NCBI RefSeq assembly: GCF_001659985.1
Contig: NZ_LYCS01000001.1
Location: 310,001-374,000, forward strand
Direction: 5' to 3'
Origin: Oceanobacillus sp. Castelsardo
GTDB lineage: Bacteria > Bacillota > Bacilli > Bacillales > Amphibacillaceae
DNA length: 64,000 bases
Below the pieces are notes generated by a model, which was not told the origin of the DNA, searched no databases, and was given only the letters and a program-made list of their open reading frames with translations. Below are positions 27,154-35,973 of the stretch, piece by piece (position 1 is the first letter of the stretch; each line of letters starts with the position of its first letter). Made by a program: the position numbers and the translations under genes.

Positions 27154-27274
27154 TGAAACACATCCTTTAATCAAATTCCATCACTTATATATACTAAATT
27201 GGCTCAGTTTAGCATAAATCATGATTCAACACTTCTTCCCGTTAGCACAAGATCCACTGTTCTTGGCGACTTCC

Positions 27275-28090
27275 CTACACAACTTTTATTTTATACATAC
27301 GCATAGATTGAAGATTACCTTCATAAGCCAAATGATTAGAATGAATGAGTGCACGTATTCTATATTCAATCCAAGAGTCGGATAACGGTTCCTCCGAATT
27401 ACCTACTACCTCACCAATAACTCTCATTGGATTAATAAACTCATGATTACTCATTTCATGATGCAGCCGTATCGCACATTCCAATATAAATGGGTCGTCC
27501 CTTGTTTCTACATCATCAACTATTTCTTCATTCTGCCAAGAGCGAACCATACTTTTACTATTTAACAACCTTTCCCCATCTCGTACATAATCGCTTTTCA
27601 TATTCTCTGATAGTGGATAAGTCGAATGCTCTTGAAAATGGGCAAGCTGCTCCGCATTACACTCCCCCGTTTGGCGAATATTCATTTTGACATCTTTTTG
27701 CTTTGTATAATCATTCATGGCATGAAATGTATTTACATAACTTAACCCAACTTCCTTATCCTTTAACAAATAACAGCTAATTCTAAGTCCTATTTGCTCT
27801 GTTGCATTTTCACAAGTCCAAATCGTTACTTGCTCACCATCCCCTATTTCCAACAACTTTTGTAATGACTGATGATAAGTTGTTTGATCATCTTCCAAAT
27901 AGCCCCACACTGTGTGAAATGAAGACTTCAACCAAGAAAAATAATGATGGATACCGTTTTCTTTATGAATGTTTGTAATTGGCCCAATCGAAAAATCAAT
28001 TGGAAATCCAATAACTTGATGCTCTTTTTTCTTACTTAGAGTGTGTTTTAAACTACCTGTTGCAGCAGCTCCAAATATAAGATGAATCAC
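27275..28090 (-). CDS. DUF1835/DUF3658 domain protein
   Basis: 271 aa with GTG start after GGAGGGGG. The N-terminal DUF1835 begins MIHLIFGAAATGSLKHTL, followed by FPIDFSIGPI and WLKSSF; the C-terminal DUF3658 part contains RVIGEVVGNSEEPLSDSWIEYRIRALI then GNLQSMRMYKIKVV. The family is widespread in Bacilli without known function. It is not obviously tied to the surrounding defence genes. Confidence 0.75.
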   Translation of the reverse strand: MIHLIFGAAATGSLKHTLSKKKEHQVIGFPIDFSIGPITNIHKENGIHHYFSWLKSSFHTVWGYLEDDQTTYHQSLQKLLEIGDGEQVTIWTCENATEQIGLRISCYLLKDKEVGLSYVNTFHAMNDYTKQKDVKMNIRQTGECNAEQLAHFQEHSTYPLSENMKSDYVRDGERLLNSKSMVRSWQNEEIVDDVETRDDPFILECAIRLHHEMSNHEFINPMRVIGEVVGNSEEPLSDSWIEYRIRALIHSNHLAYEGNLQSMRMYKIKVV

Positions 28091-28156
28091 GACACCGCCC
28101 CCTCCTTATCTAGCAATCACACCCTATCCCTATAGTTCCGTAGAAAATACATATAA

Positions 28157-28308
28157 AGTGAAACTCAATCAGTGGGGGTTTTCTTGCATCCCCCACTGAT
28201 TGTTAGTTGAACTTATCAGGGCGCCACTGGCTGTTGTCCCCCACTTAGATTTCTTGGTTAACTCGAATTCTTGAAGTGAGGGTCTTACAGCCAGTTAAGA
28301 AGTGATAA
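28157..28308. repeat. Structured intergenic repeat, family B copy 1
   Basis: Hairpin AATCAGTGGGGG/CCCCCACTGATT is followed by a long stem ACTGGCTGT...ACAGCCAGT enclosing CCCCCACTT/AAGTGAGGG. A second copy with an insertion is at 51672-51923. It looks like a small non-autonomous element or structured RNA. Confidence 0.75.
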
Positions 28309-28343
28309 ATGGAAATTGTCCCATACTTGATGAACAAAAGCTT

Positions 28344-29630
28344 TTAAATAATACCTTCGATGTAAAGTACCAACACCTCTTCCAAATCCTCCAAAGTTCT
28401 ATCCACATCATCCAACCGTATCATTTTCATCTCTATATATTTTTCAGGAACCGTATCTGGTACTAACCATTTTGGTAATAGACCTTGCTCGTTCAAAGCC
28501 GGATAAAGAATAATACAGCGTTGAGCAGTTTTATATGCTGTAATATAAGCATACATTTGGTAAATATCTCCTTGATTATAATTCAAGCGGGAATTAGCAA
28601 AAATACTTTTCCACTTCGTATCCAAGATTACCATAGGTATTTGCTCATTTTGCTCCATTCTCGATACGACGAAATCGGGTTTCAATGAAATATTCTCTCT
28701 ACCGGAAAATACATTAACCAATAATTTTTTCTGTTGATGTTGCAAATCAACCTTATAGAATGTAGGTGCTAATAATATTTTTAAACATTCACCGACATAA
28801 GCCTCGTATAGATCATTCATTTTAAATAAGTAAGAAAAAGCGATTTGTTTACTAACTCCCGAACTCATGATGGTTGATTGGATAATTGCGATTGCCAGCT
28901 GTGATATACCTTCATAATGTTGGTTTTGCCTATTGATCTCAATCGAGTTTAAAAAGGATTGCTCTACCCCATAGAGATCATCTACTTCATCCAGCATTTC
29001 AAAAATCATCCACATCTGCGTTTGAAGTGATCCTTGTTTTACAAATGGTTTGATAATTTTTAAAGCTGCTTTTAATACTTGATTTAAAGGAACATTCGTA
29101 GAAAGCTCGTCAAATTCACAATAAGCATTCACGGATTGGTAGACATTTTTTTTAACATGCTGAGAAACTAGTAGTCTTCCTTTTAAATGTTTGAGATTAT
29201 GTGTTTTTTGTTCGTAACTACGATACAATCCTCGTCTCAGTGTTTTATACATTTCCGTTACAAATAAATATGCCAATAAGTGAGATAAATCAACCTTTTC
29301 AAATTCACTAGTGGTACGGTTATTTAGCTGAACGGGTAATTGTTTGGTCACACGTAACATATTTAAAAGAGACCTTCGATTGAATGAGTTACTTTCCAAA
29401 TTTACATCTAGCTTAGGTAGTATTTCAATTCGAACGGTTTTCAATTGAATGATACCAACGAGATTGATAAAGCGAAGCCGATGAATTCCAATTTCTACTA
29501 TATTCTCTCCTTTATATTTCTCATCCAGGAATTGAAGAAGATGTTCCCATTCTACATTTGTGAGCCCACTAGAATGATTATCATCCAGATGCAGCCAATC
29601 GAATGCTTCTCTGATTGTAATATTTTTCAT
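28344..29630 (-). CDS. mcrC: McrC, nuclease subunit of McrBC
   Basis: 428 aa. The C-terminal PD-(D/E)XK nuclease core is seen as SLKPDFVVSRM and VILDTKWKSIF (D-x-K), followed by NQGDIYQMYAYITAYK, the typical McrC end. N-terminal LDEKYKGENIVEIGIHRLRFINLVGIIQL is the family's beta-rich McrB-contact domain. The ATG overlaps the stop codon of mcrB by one base (TAATG), showing coupling. It supplies the cutting activity of the GTP-driven complex that attacks R-5mC DNA. Confidence 0.9.
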   Translation of the reverse strand: MKNITIREAFDWLHLDDNHSSGLTNVEWEHLLQFLDEKYKGENIVEIGIHRLRFINLVGIIQLKTVRIEILPKLDVNLESNSFNRRSLLNMLRVTKQLPVQLNNRTTSEFEKVDLSHLLAYLFVTEMYKTLRRGLYRSYEQKTHNLKHLKGRLLVSQHVKKNVYQSVNAYCEFDELSTNVPLNQVLKAALKIIKPFVKQGSLQTQMWMIFEMLDEVDDLYGVEQSFLNSIEINRQNQHYEGISQLAIAIIQSTIMSSGVSKQIAFSYLFKMNDLYEAYVGECLKILLAPTFYKVDLQHQQKKLLVNVFSGRENISLKPDFVVSRMEQNEQIPMVILDTKWKSIFANSRLNYNQGDIYQMYAYITAYKTAQRCIILYPALNEQGLLPKWLVPDTVPEKYIEMKMIRLDDVDRTLEDLEEVLVLYIEGII

Positions 29631-31891
29631 TATTCATAAATCCCTTTAATATCTTCAACGGTAATATTTTCTTTGACTCGATATTTTGGTGGGAAGTCAA
29701 AGCTAGTATAGTCGGTTGCACGCTTAAATAAAGCGGAAACATCCACTTTTTCCTGATAAATAATATAGGAATCCTGTTCACCCCTACCAATTCCACCGAG
29801 TACTAAGCCAATCTTCTCCCAATCATCGTAAAAATAATCTTGTAAAAGCGGGATTATCTTATTTTGCATCGTCATAATTAATTCATCCAAAGACCCAACA
29901 TTCATGAAATAGGCATGTCCAATCATATGATCCCTACTATATAATGCCTCAATTCGTTGATTTATACGATGAAGGAGCGTTGGTAAATCAATATCTTCTA
30001 CCTGTGTTAGTAAAGATGGCTGTGGAACAATTTCTTCAAATCCAAACCTTCTTCTTAATGCAGTATCCATTAATGCAATAGAACGATCGGCTGTATTCAT
30101 CGTACCAATGATATAGAGATTCGGCGGAAGGACGAACGTATCCCCAGAATATGGGAGTTTCACACGTGTTTCATTTTCTCTCGTTAACCGTTTATCTTCC
30201 TCTAATAACGTAATTAACTCACCGAATACTTTTGAAATATTAGCCCGATTAATTTCATCAATAATCATGACAAATCGATTGGCTGATCGGAAATTAAATG
30301 CATCTTTTTGCTTAAGGGCCTCCATTACTTTTTCTTTTCTAGTCTCGTAATCTTCCATTTGGTTATTGGATGATGGCAGCCCAGCATAAAGGGCATCGAT
30401 TACAATTTGTTTAAAGACTCCATCTTTTGGTACAAATGCAGTTCCATCCGAACGTAACCCCTCAATAAAATCTTCATAAGAAAAAGATTGATGAAAAGTA
30501 ATAAAGCGAATTTGACCATTTTGTTGGTACGCTTTGTATTTTTCTTGAAAATCCAAACTTTCCTCTTCTAGTTCTTCTGAAGTTCGATTATAGAGTATCT
30601 CCAGTGACCTTGTAGAAACTTGATAGGTTTTCCCCGTACCAGGAGGTCCAAACAGGATCGTATTTAGATTAAATGTTAGTTCTTCATTATCCAAGTCAGG
30701 TTTCATCTCTTCCATCATCGACTTAGTCTCCGTATTTCCTCTTTTCATCATATTAGAATTCGGAAACACTAGGTGTAGATCTCGCTGTGGTAGCTTAGCT
30801 GTTTTCGTTTCGTGCACAGGTTTCAACTGGTCAAGCATCAATCGAGGATTTAACTTGGTTAGCTGAGTTAGCTTCAGCCAAATAACTTCACCTTTAGATG
30901 AAGCCGTACTTAAATCTACAATCTCTGAATGTGTTGGAACCTTGTCCTCATGTAAGTAGATTTGCTCAACGGATGTCATCCATTCCATTTCTTTTTTAGC
31001 TTGATCACAAATATATAGATTCACATCATGAAGGTGCTTTATCGTCTTCAAATTTATGGATTCTGTATATATCCTTCCAATCACATACGCATTTTCATTC
31101 AATTGTTCCTCTAAATGGATAATAGATTCACCTGATTGAAAGGATAAGAGTGAACAATCTAGATTTAAAGATTCACTTCTTATCCCAAATTGATAAATAA
31201 GCTTATCCAACTTTTTATATTCTTTCTGCTTTAAAGGCGGGTCTAATTTATCTACATCAGCAACAATTAATCTTAAAATCACCGAGTTGTAAACATAGTA
31301 GATTAAATCGTTATCATTATTTCTCTTTGGAAAACTTTGATATGTATGTAGTAAATCCAAATAGTCATCATCTGACCTTTTTCCGAACATAAGTCTGTTT
31401 AGGCTTCTTTCAAACTTATAAGCAACAATATAATCATCTGGGTTTTGGATATTCTTCACAATTGAATAAAGATGGACAAAATGACCACGAAGATTTTGCG
31501 GCATTTTAAATTGATCACGAATTATTCGGTAATCCGTTTCCACTTTTATCTGATTAAATAAGGAAACAAGATCCAACTTATCCGCGGTAAAGTTATTAAT
31601 CATATTATTTGTTTTTACCAACGTGTCTATTGAACTCCTAAAATTATCTAGGTCTTCTACATCTTCCTCTGTAAAGTCTTTACTAGAACTACGAATCTTT
31701 CTTATGACTCTTCTAAAGGATTCTTTCTTTTCATCCCCCAAATTAGTAGCGTTATCCACCCGATCTTCAAAACTTAGATGCCAACTGGCAGTTAGTTGAT
31801 ATTGATCTTCGTATATTTCTTTATGATTTTCAAGAACTTCTTCCAATGTAATTCCTTTATATTTGTCAATAATCTTCTGGATTCTTTCCAT
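29630..31891 (-). CDS. mcrB: McrB-like AAA+ GTPase
   Basis: 753 aa, longer than E. coli McrB. The first 400 residues are a large helical and beta-rich region with no DUF3578 domain that I can recognise; it likely sets specificity. The AAA+ motor follows: GPPGTGKT at 415-422, [20 protein letters not shown] (Walker B) and [21 protein letters not shown], the McrB-specific MNTxDRS signature for GTP. Coupled to mcrC. The nearest AGGAG lies 14 bases from the ATG, an unusually long gap. Confidence 0.88.
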   Translation of the reverse strand: MERIQKIIDKYKGITLEEVLENHKEIYEDQYQLTASWHLSFEDRVDNATNLGDEKKESFRRVIRKIRSSSKDFTEEDVEDLDNFRSSIDTLVKTNNMINNFTADKLDLVSLFNQIKVETDYRIIRDQFKMPQNLRGHFVHLYSIVKNIQNPDDYIVAYKFERSLNRLMFGKRSDDDYLDLLHTYQSFPKRNNDNDLIYYVYNSVILRLIVADVDKLDPPLKQKEYKKLDKLIYQFGIRSESLNLDCSLLSFQSGESIIHLEEQLNENAYVIGRIYTESINLKTIKHLHDVNLYICDQAKKEMEWMTSVEQIYLHEDKVPTHSEIVDLSTASSKGEVIWLKLTQLTKLNPRLMLDQLKPVHETKTAKLPQRDLHLVFPNSNMMKRGNTETKSMMEEMKPDLDNEELTFNLNTILFGPPGTGKTYQVSTRSLEILYNRTSEELEEESLDFQEKYKAYQQNGQIRFITFHQSFSYEDFIEGLRSDGTAFVPKDGVFKQIVIDALYAGLPSSNNQMEDYETRKEKVMEALKQKDAFNFRSANRFVMIIDEINRANISKVFGELITLLEEDKRLTRENETRVKLPYSGDTFVLPPNLYIIGTMNTADRSIALMDTALRRRFGFEEIVPQPSLLTQVEDIDLPTLLHRINQRIEALYSRDHMIGHAYFMNVGSLDELIMTMQNKIIPLLQDYFYDDWEKIGLVLGGIGRGEQDSYIIYQEKVDVSALFKRATDYTSFDFPPKYRVKENITVEDIKGIYE

Positions 31892-31934
31892 AGGTAAGAT
31901 AAATTCTCCTTTTAAGGTAATAGTTTTCTTTAAA

Positions 31935-31994
31935 AAGGGTCAGTTTTAGTTCCCCACTCTGCTAACATTTTAGCACAATGAGGAACTGACCCTT
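31935..31994. repeat. GTCAGTCC-type hairpin repeat upstream of mcrB
   Basis: AAGGGTCAGTT and AACTGACCCTT arms, inner GCTAACATTTTAGC. It lies 44 bp upstream of mcrB, so here it is in a leader or promoter and not at a gene end. Confidence 0.75.
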
Positions 31995-32002
31995 ATATAA
32001 AG

Positions 32003-32213
32003 TATCAAGAAATTCTTAATGAGATACGTTCTTCCGGATTAATCGTTTCCTCCGCTACTTGATTGGCATATTCAATTGCGATAATTGTCTTTACCACACT
32101 GGCGAGAGGACGTTTTCAGTACTTTGTCGACTAATCATAACTTCCCCATCAACGGTTAAATAGATGGAAGTTAAATCTGAGTTTTCGTCGATATATTTCT
32201 GTACATAACAGGT
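32003..32213 (-). pseudogene. Fragment of a class A beta-lactamase-like serine hydrolase
   Basis: Minus-strand pieces read SDLTSIYLTVDGEVMISRQSTEN, then after a frameshift PLASVVKTIIAIEYANQVAEE then TINPEERISLRIS. The S-V-V-K tetrad fits the catalytic S-x-x-K of the beta-lactamase 2 superfamily. Both ends are missing. Confidence 0.65.
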
Positions 32214-32335
32214 ATAAATTCCCCTTTATAGTTGACTTAAGTATTGGAGTAAAAAGTTCTTCAAAATGACAGAATGAACAAGCGTACCAGTTTATAAATA
32301 AGACCTTTTCCTACTAATCATTTACTTTTCAAGAC

Positions 32336-32437
32336 TTAGCCTATTAGGTTTATGATAATAGAGATGATAAAATAGGTTATAAATCCTAATAAAAATATGA
32401 TTATATTCCCTTTGTTAAAGAACTTTTTCAACTTCAT
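32336..32437 (-). CDS. Small single-helix membrane peptide
   Basis: 33 aa: a basic start MKLKKFFNKGN and one hydrophobic helix IIIFLLGFITYFIISIIINL. AGGAAAGGGAG stands just before the ATG. No family recognised; could be a regulatory peptide or chance. Confidence 0.4.
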   Translation of the reverse strand: MKLKKFFNKGNIIIFLLGFITYFIISIIINLIG

Positions 32438-32743
32438 TACTCCCTTTCCTATAACTTCATCCTGCTGAACATTATTTAACTCACCTACTTATTTGCAAAT
32501 GCACATAAAAAACCTTCTAACTAACTGCACTCATAAAACGTTTACATCTATTTCTACGGAAAAACGGATAAAAAGTTTCACGAATTAAAACCCCCCCACT
32601 CTATTATCGTTTCAATTTTAATAAACCGCCAGTCAACTCAAGCTGTGCTAATCACTCACTCCGTCCCTATATGCAAGAAGGACGCTTCCTCTTATGTAGG
32701 AAAACGCCCTTAACTTGAAAAAAAGTCGTTCGTATTTGTCGTC

Positions 32744-33157
32744 TTATTCAACAAGCATCTTTATATTTTGTATATCTTTCTCACTCAGTTGCGACTGTAA
32801 GCAATCATTAATCAGCCTTTGCATCTCATGAATGAGTTGTTCTCCTTTTTTCATGAGAATGATATCAACGGATCGCTTATCATTGACATCCGGTTTACGT
32901 TCAACTAACGCGCCAGCTCGATAATGTTCCAGTCTTGTAACTAAGCGCGATAAAGCACTATGACTAAGCCCCACTTTTGGAACTAAATCCGATAACTTCA
33001 TCTGCGTTTGTTCTGCTTGTGCCAAATAATACATCAAGTAAAATTCTTTTATTCCTAATTGGAATTGATTTTGGAGTATATAATCCATTGCTTTCAGTAG
33101 GCGTTCATGATATTTTGTCAAATTAATCCAGACATTAAATAACTCATTGTTATTCAT
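32744..33157 (-). CDS. MarR-family transcriptional regulator
   Basis: 137 aa from the ATG at 33157 (AAAGGATT upstream; the longer TTG start lacks a site). Winged helix: MKLSDLVPKVGLSHSALSRLVTRLE, then VNDKRSVDIILMKKGEQLIHEM, the family's wing. It is divergent from the NADPH dehydrogenase gene with 94 bp between, so it most likely represses that gene in response to an electrophile or phenolic, as is common for such pairs (inference). It lacks Cys residues, so thiol oxidation sensing is unlikely. Confidence 0.85.
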   Translation of the reverse strand: MNNNELFNVWINLTKYHERLLKAMDYILQNQFQLGIKEFYLMYYLAQAEQTQMKLSDLVPKVGLSHSALSRLVTRLEHYRAGALVERKPDVNDKRSVDIILMKKGEQLIHEMQRLINDCLQSQLSEKDIQNIKMLVE

Positions 33158-33184
33158 GACAATAATCCTTTCCAATTCAATTTA

Positions 33185-33212
33185 TTGACGTTATTATAAC
33201 ATAAGTTATATT
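33185..33212 (+). promoter_or_regulatory. Promoter and probable MarR operator
   Basis: TTGACG (33185-33190) and TATATT (33207-33212) are 16 bases apart. The dyad TATAAC-N4-GTTATA (33195-33210) fills the spacer, a good place for the divergent MarR protein to repress. Confidence 0.6.
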
Positions 33213-33251
33213 ATATGCATGTGCATACAAATGATAAGAGAGGAGTTTTTT

Positions 33252-34301
33252 ATGATGAGTCTTTTATTCAGCCCATATACCATTAAAAATCTAAGGTTGA
33301 AAAATCGTATTGTTATGTCACCGATGTGTCAGTATTCAGTCACTAAAGAAGATGGTATCCCAAACGATTGGCACTTTGTTCACTATGTTTCAAGGGCAAT
33401 CGGAGGAACCGGTTTAATTATTATGGAAATGACTAGTGTTACCCCTGAGGGCCGTATTACAAACGGCGACCTTGGTCTTTGGTCAGATGAACAAATACCA
33501 CATTATCAACGACTTGTTACTGAAATAAAAAAATATGATACTAAGGTTGGTATTCAAATTGCTCATGCAGGAAGAAAAGCAGAAGATGCCGAGCAACCTG
33601 TAGGAGCTTCCGTTATACCTGTAGAAGTATTACCAGAGGAAACCATGAATGGTGAACTTACTCCGCCAAGAGCATTAACAAACCAAGAAGTGAAAGAAAC
33701 AGTTCAGCAATTTAAACAAGCTGCTGAGCGAGCAATCAAAGCTGGTTTTGATACGATTGAATTGCACGGTGCTCATGGTTATCTGTTGCATCAGTTTATG
33801 TCACCAAGTATTAACAATCGTACGGATGAGTATGGAGAAGACCTAGCACTTTTTGGGGAAGAAGTGATAAAGGCGGTCAAAAGTGTCATGCCTCAAGATA
33901 TGCCATTAACTATGAGACTTTCTGCCATTGAATATATAGATGGGGGTTATGATTTACCACACTCTATTGCTATGGCCAAACGTTTTAAAGAAGCTGGAGT
34001 AGATGTTTTTCATGTTTCAAGTGGTGGAGAAGGCCCTCCCGGAAAACGTAAACCACTGAATACACCGGGGTATCAAGTTCCATTTGCACGCGAGTTTAAA
34101 AAACAATTCGATCTTCCAGTTATCGCTGTTGGAAAATTGAGCAGTCCAGAGCTAGCAGAAGCAACAATTGCAAATGGAGATGCAGAACTTGTGGCGATTG
34201 CAAGGGGCATGCTTCATGATCCTTATTGGGCTTTACACGCAGAGAAGAAATTAACCCATAAAGTGAGTCCACCCTTTCAATATTCAAGAGGAATAAGATA
34301 A
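33252..34301 (+). CDS. namA: NADPH dehydrogenase, YqjM-type old yellow enzyme
   Basis: 349 aa, near the 338 aa of B. subtilis YqjM. FMN enzyme reducing activated C=C bonds of enones and nitro compounds. Seen: LFSPYTIKNLRLKNRIVMSP then MCQYS with the Cys that tunes FMN in YqjM, IQIAHAGRKA, ELHGAHGYLLHQFMSP (active-site His pair), and the FMN phosphate loop AVGKLSSPELAE...VAIARGMLHDPYW. AGGAG precedes the ATG pair at 33252/33255. Preceded by a divergent MarR gene and followed by its own terminator. Confidence 0.92.
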   Translation: MMSLLFSPYTIKNLRLKNRIVMSPMCQYSVTKEDGIPNDWHFVHYVSRAIGGTGLIIMEMTSVTPEGRITNGDLGLWSDEQIPHYQRLVTEIKKYDTKVGIQIAHAGRKAEDAEQPVGASVIPVEVLPEETMNGELTPPRALTNQEVKETVQQFKQAAERAIKAGFDTIELHGAHGYLLHQFMSPSINNRTDEYGEDLALFGEEVIKAVKSVMPQDMPLTMRLSAIEYIDGGYDLPHSIAMAKRFKEAGVDVFHVSSGGEGPPGKRKPLNTPGYQVPFAREFKKQFDLPVIAVGKLSSPELAEATIANGDAELVAIARGMLHDPYWALHAEKKLTHKVSPPFQYSRGIR

Positions 34302-34305
34302 TAAA

Positions 34306-34337
34306 TTAAGAAGGTTCCTTATTAGGAACCTTCTTAA
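34306..34337 (+). terminator. Terminator of the namA gene
   Basis: TTAAGAAGGTTCCT and AGGAACCTTCTTAA form a 14-bp perfect stem; probably bidirectional with the converging MFS gene. Confidence 0.8.
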
Positions 34338-34381
34338 CCTGACTCGTTCTATTTCTATACCTGCTTCCTTTTTAGTCCTTA

Positions 34382-35599
34382 CTACGCAACTTCCGCAACA
34401 TTGCTCTTTTCTTTTGCTTTGCCTTTTCCAAGACTCAACATGACAACAAAGGACACACAATATAAGATTGCTAGATAAATCATCGCCATAGCCATATTAT
34501 AGTTTTCTAGCAAGAAACCAACGAGTATTGGTGAAAATCCGCCAACCGCTCTACCGGAGTTAAATATGGTATTTGTCGCTGTACTGCGAATTTGTACGGG
34601 ATAAAAACTACTAATTAATGCTCCGTACCCTGCGAACATACCATTGGAAAAGAATCCTACAATGGCGCCGCCGATTAATACCCAGGCACTTCCTGTCGCA
34701 TACGAGTATAAAAACACAGCACATGCGGACGCGATTAAGAATATGCCGTAAGCACGTTTCACACCAAACTTATCCATGAAAATCCCAAATGTTAGCATCC
34801 CGATAATCATTCCAACAGCTGTACTAATTGTCCAAAGCGCTGAATTAGATACTGATAAGCCTTGTGATTCCTGAAGCATCGATGGTAGCCAAATCATTAG
34901 CCCGTTGTACCCTGCGATTTGCACGGTTGCCATAATCGCTAATGAAATCGTTGTTAATGCTATACGAGGTGATGCAAATAGTTGAGCAATTTTCCCTTTT
35001 TCTTTGTTATTTCCTACCGTATTATCTTTTTGCACTTTTAACCATTCCGGTGATTCGTCTAAATTTTTACGAATTATAAAAGCAAATATGACCGGAATTG
35101 CTCCAACGAAGAACAATGCTCTCCATCCTAAAGTCGGTAGAATGATAGCACTTAAGAGCGCTGCTAAAATCACGCCATACTGCGCTCCAACACTTACATA
35201 TGAAGAAGCTCTTCCCTGCTTATGCTTCGGCCACGCTTCTGCAACCAGCGCCATACCGATACCGTATTCCCCACCGGCACCAAGGCCAGCAATAAACCGA
35301 TACATATATACTTCTTCTATGCTTGTCGCAAACCCTGTTAAAACTGTTCCAATTGCAAACAAGAAAATCGTATACGTAAAAATTCGAACCCTGCCAAATT
35401 TATCCGCCATGATTCCAAATATAATTCCACCTAGCAACATCCCAATATTCGTTATCGAAGAAATAAATCCACCTGTTGCAAAATCGATGTTAAAGTCTGC
35501 GACGATCATCGACATCGCAAAGGAAATAAACATAATATCCATGCCTTCTAATGTTAAACCAGTTACAGATGCTACCACTGTTTTTTTACGATAATCCAT
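34382..35599 (-). CDS. MFS transporter (sugar/aromatic-acid porter type)
   Basis: 405 aa, 12 predicted membrane helices. The loop between helices 2 and 3 reads GIMADKFGRVRIFTYT, the mid-protein repeat GIFMDKFGVKRAYGI, and helix 4-5 GAGGEYGIGMALVAEAWPKH is typical of the AAHS/metabolite-proton symporters. Substrate cannot be told. A truncated, diverged copy of its C-terminal third lies at 53568-53745. GGAGGG precedes the ATG. Confidence 0.88.
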   Translation of the reverse strand: MDYRKKTVVASVTGLTLEGMDIMFISFAMSMIVADFNIDFATGGFISSITNIGMLLGGIIFGIMADKFGRVRIFTYTIFLFAIGTVLTGFATSIEEVYMYRFIAGLGAGGEYGIGMALVAEAWPKHKQGRASSYVSVGAQYGVILAALLSAIILPTLGWRALFFVGAIPVIFAFIIRKNLDESPEWLKVQKDNTVGNNKEKGKIAQLFASPRIALTTISLAIMATVQIAGYNGLMIWLPSMLQESQGLSVSNSALWTISTAVGMIIGMLTFGIFMDKFGVKRAYGIFLIASACAVFLYSYATGSAWVLIGGAIVGFFSNGMFAGYGALISSFYPVQIRSTATNTIFNSGRAVGGFSPILVGFLLENYNMAMAMIYLAILYCVSFVVMLSLGKGKAKEKSNVAEVA

Positions 35600-35712
35600 T
35601 GTTTTCCCTCCAGTTTATGTTCATTCTTCTCTTTTAGCTTGAGGGAACAGATCTCATCTACATAAAATGAATCCATTCTCTTTTCAAGTCTCACAGTACC
35701 TGATTTAAAAGA

Positions 35713-35820
35713 GCTTTTTTATTAGAAAACTTGGCATCCGCAAGCCTTTCGGTGGATGCCTTAGTTGCACTTATGCGGACAGGAAAGATTTTTATCCTTT
35801 CCCTACCGCTAAAAAATAAA
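35713..35820. repeat. Structured intergenic repeat, family C copy 1
   Basis: Starts TTTTTTATTAGAAAACTTGG, contains GGCATCC..GGATGCC and ends with a stem GGAAAG/CTTTCC and GCTAAAAAATAAA. The second copy is at 57756; a small inverted piece is at 41529. Confidence 0.75.
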
Positions 35821-35852
35821 ATGCCCTTTCTGTCGAGAGACAAAAAGGGCAT
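35821..35852. terminator. Terminator between repeat C and the TPR gene
   Basis: ATGCCCTTT and AAAAGGGCAT form the stem around TCTGTCGAGAGACA. Confidence 0.55.
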
Positions 35853-35973
35853 AGAAATAGAATCATCTTCTATATAAAATATCCGTGTCCTTTTTGGCCT
35901 CTCGGACCAGTTTAAAGGTTCCTTAATTTATATAATATCGTATCACGCTTATTTAAGTATTTCAATATAATTT

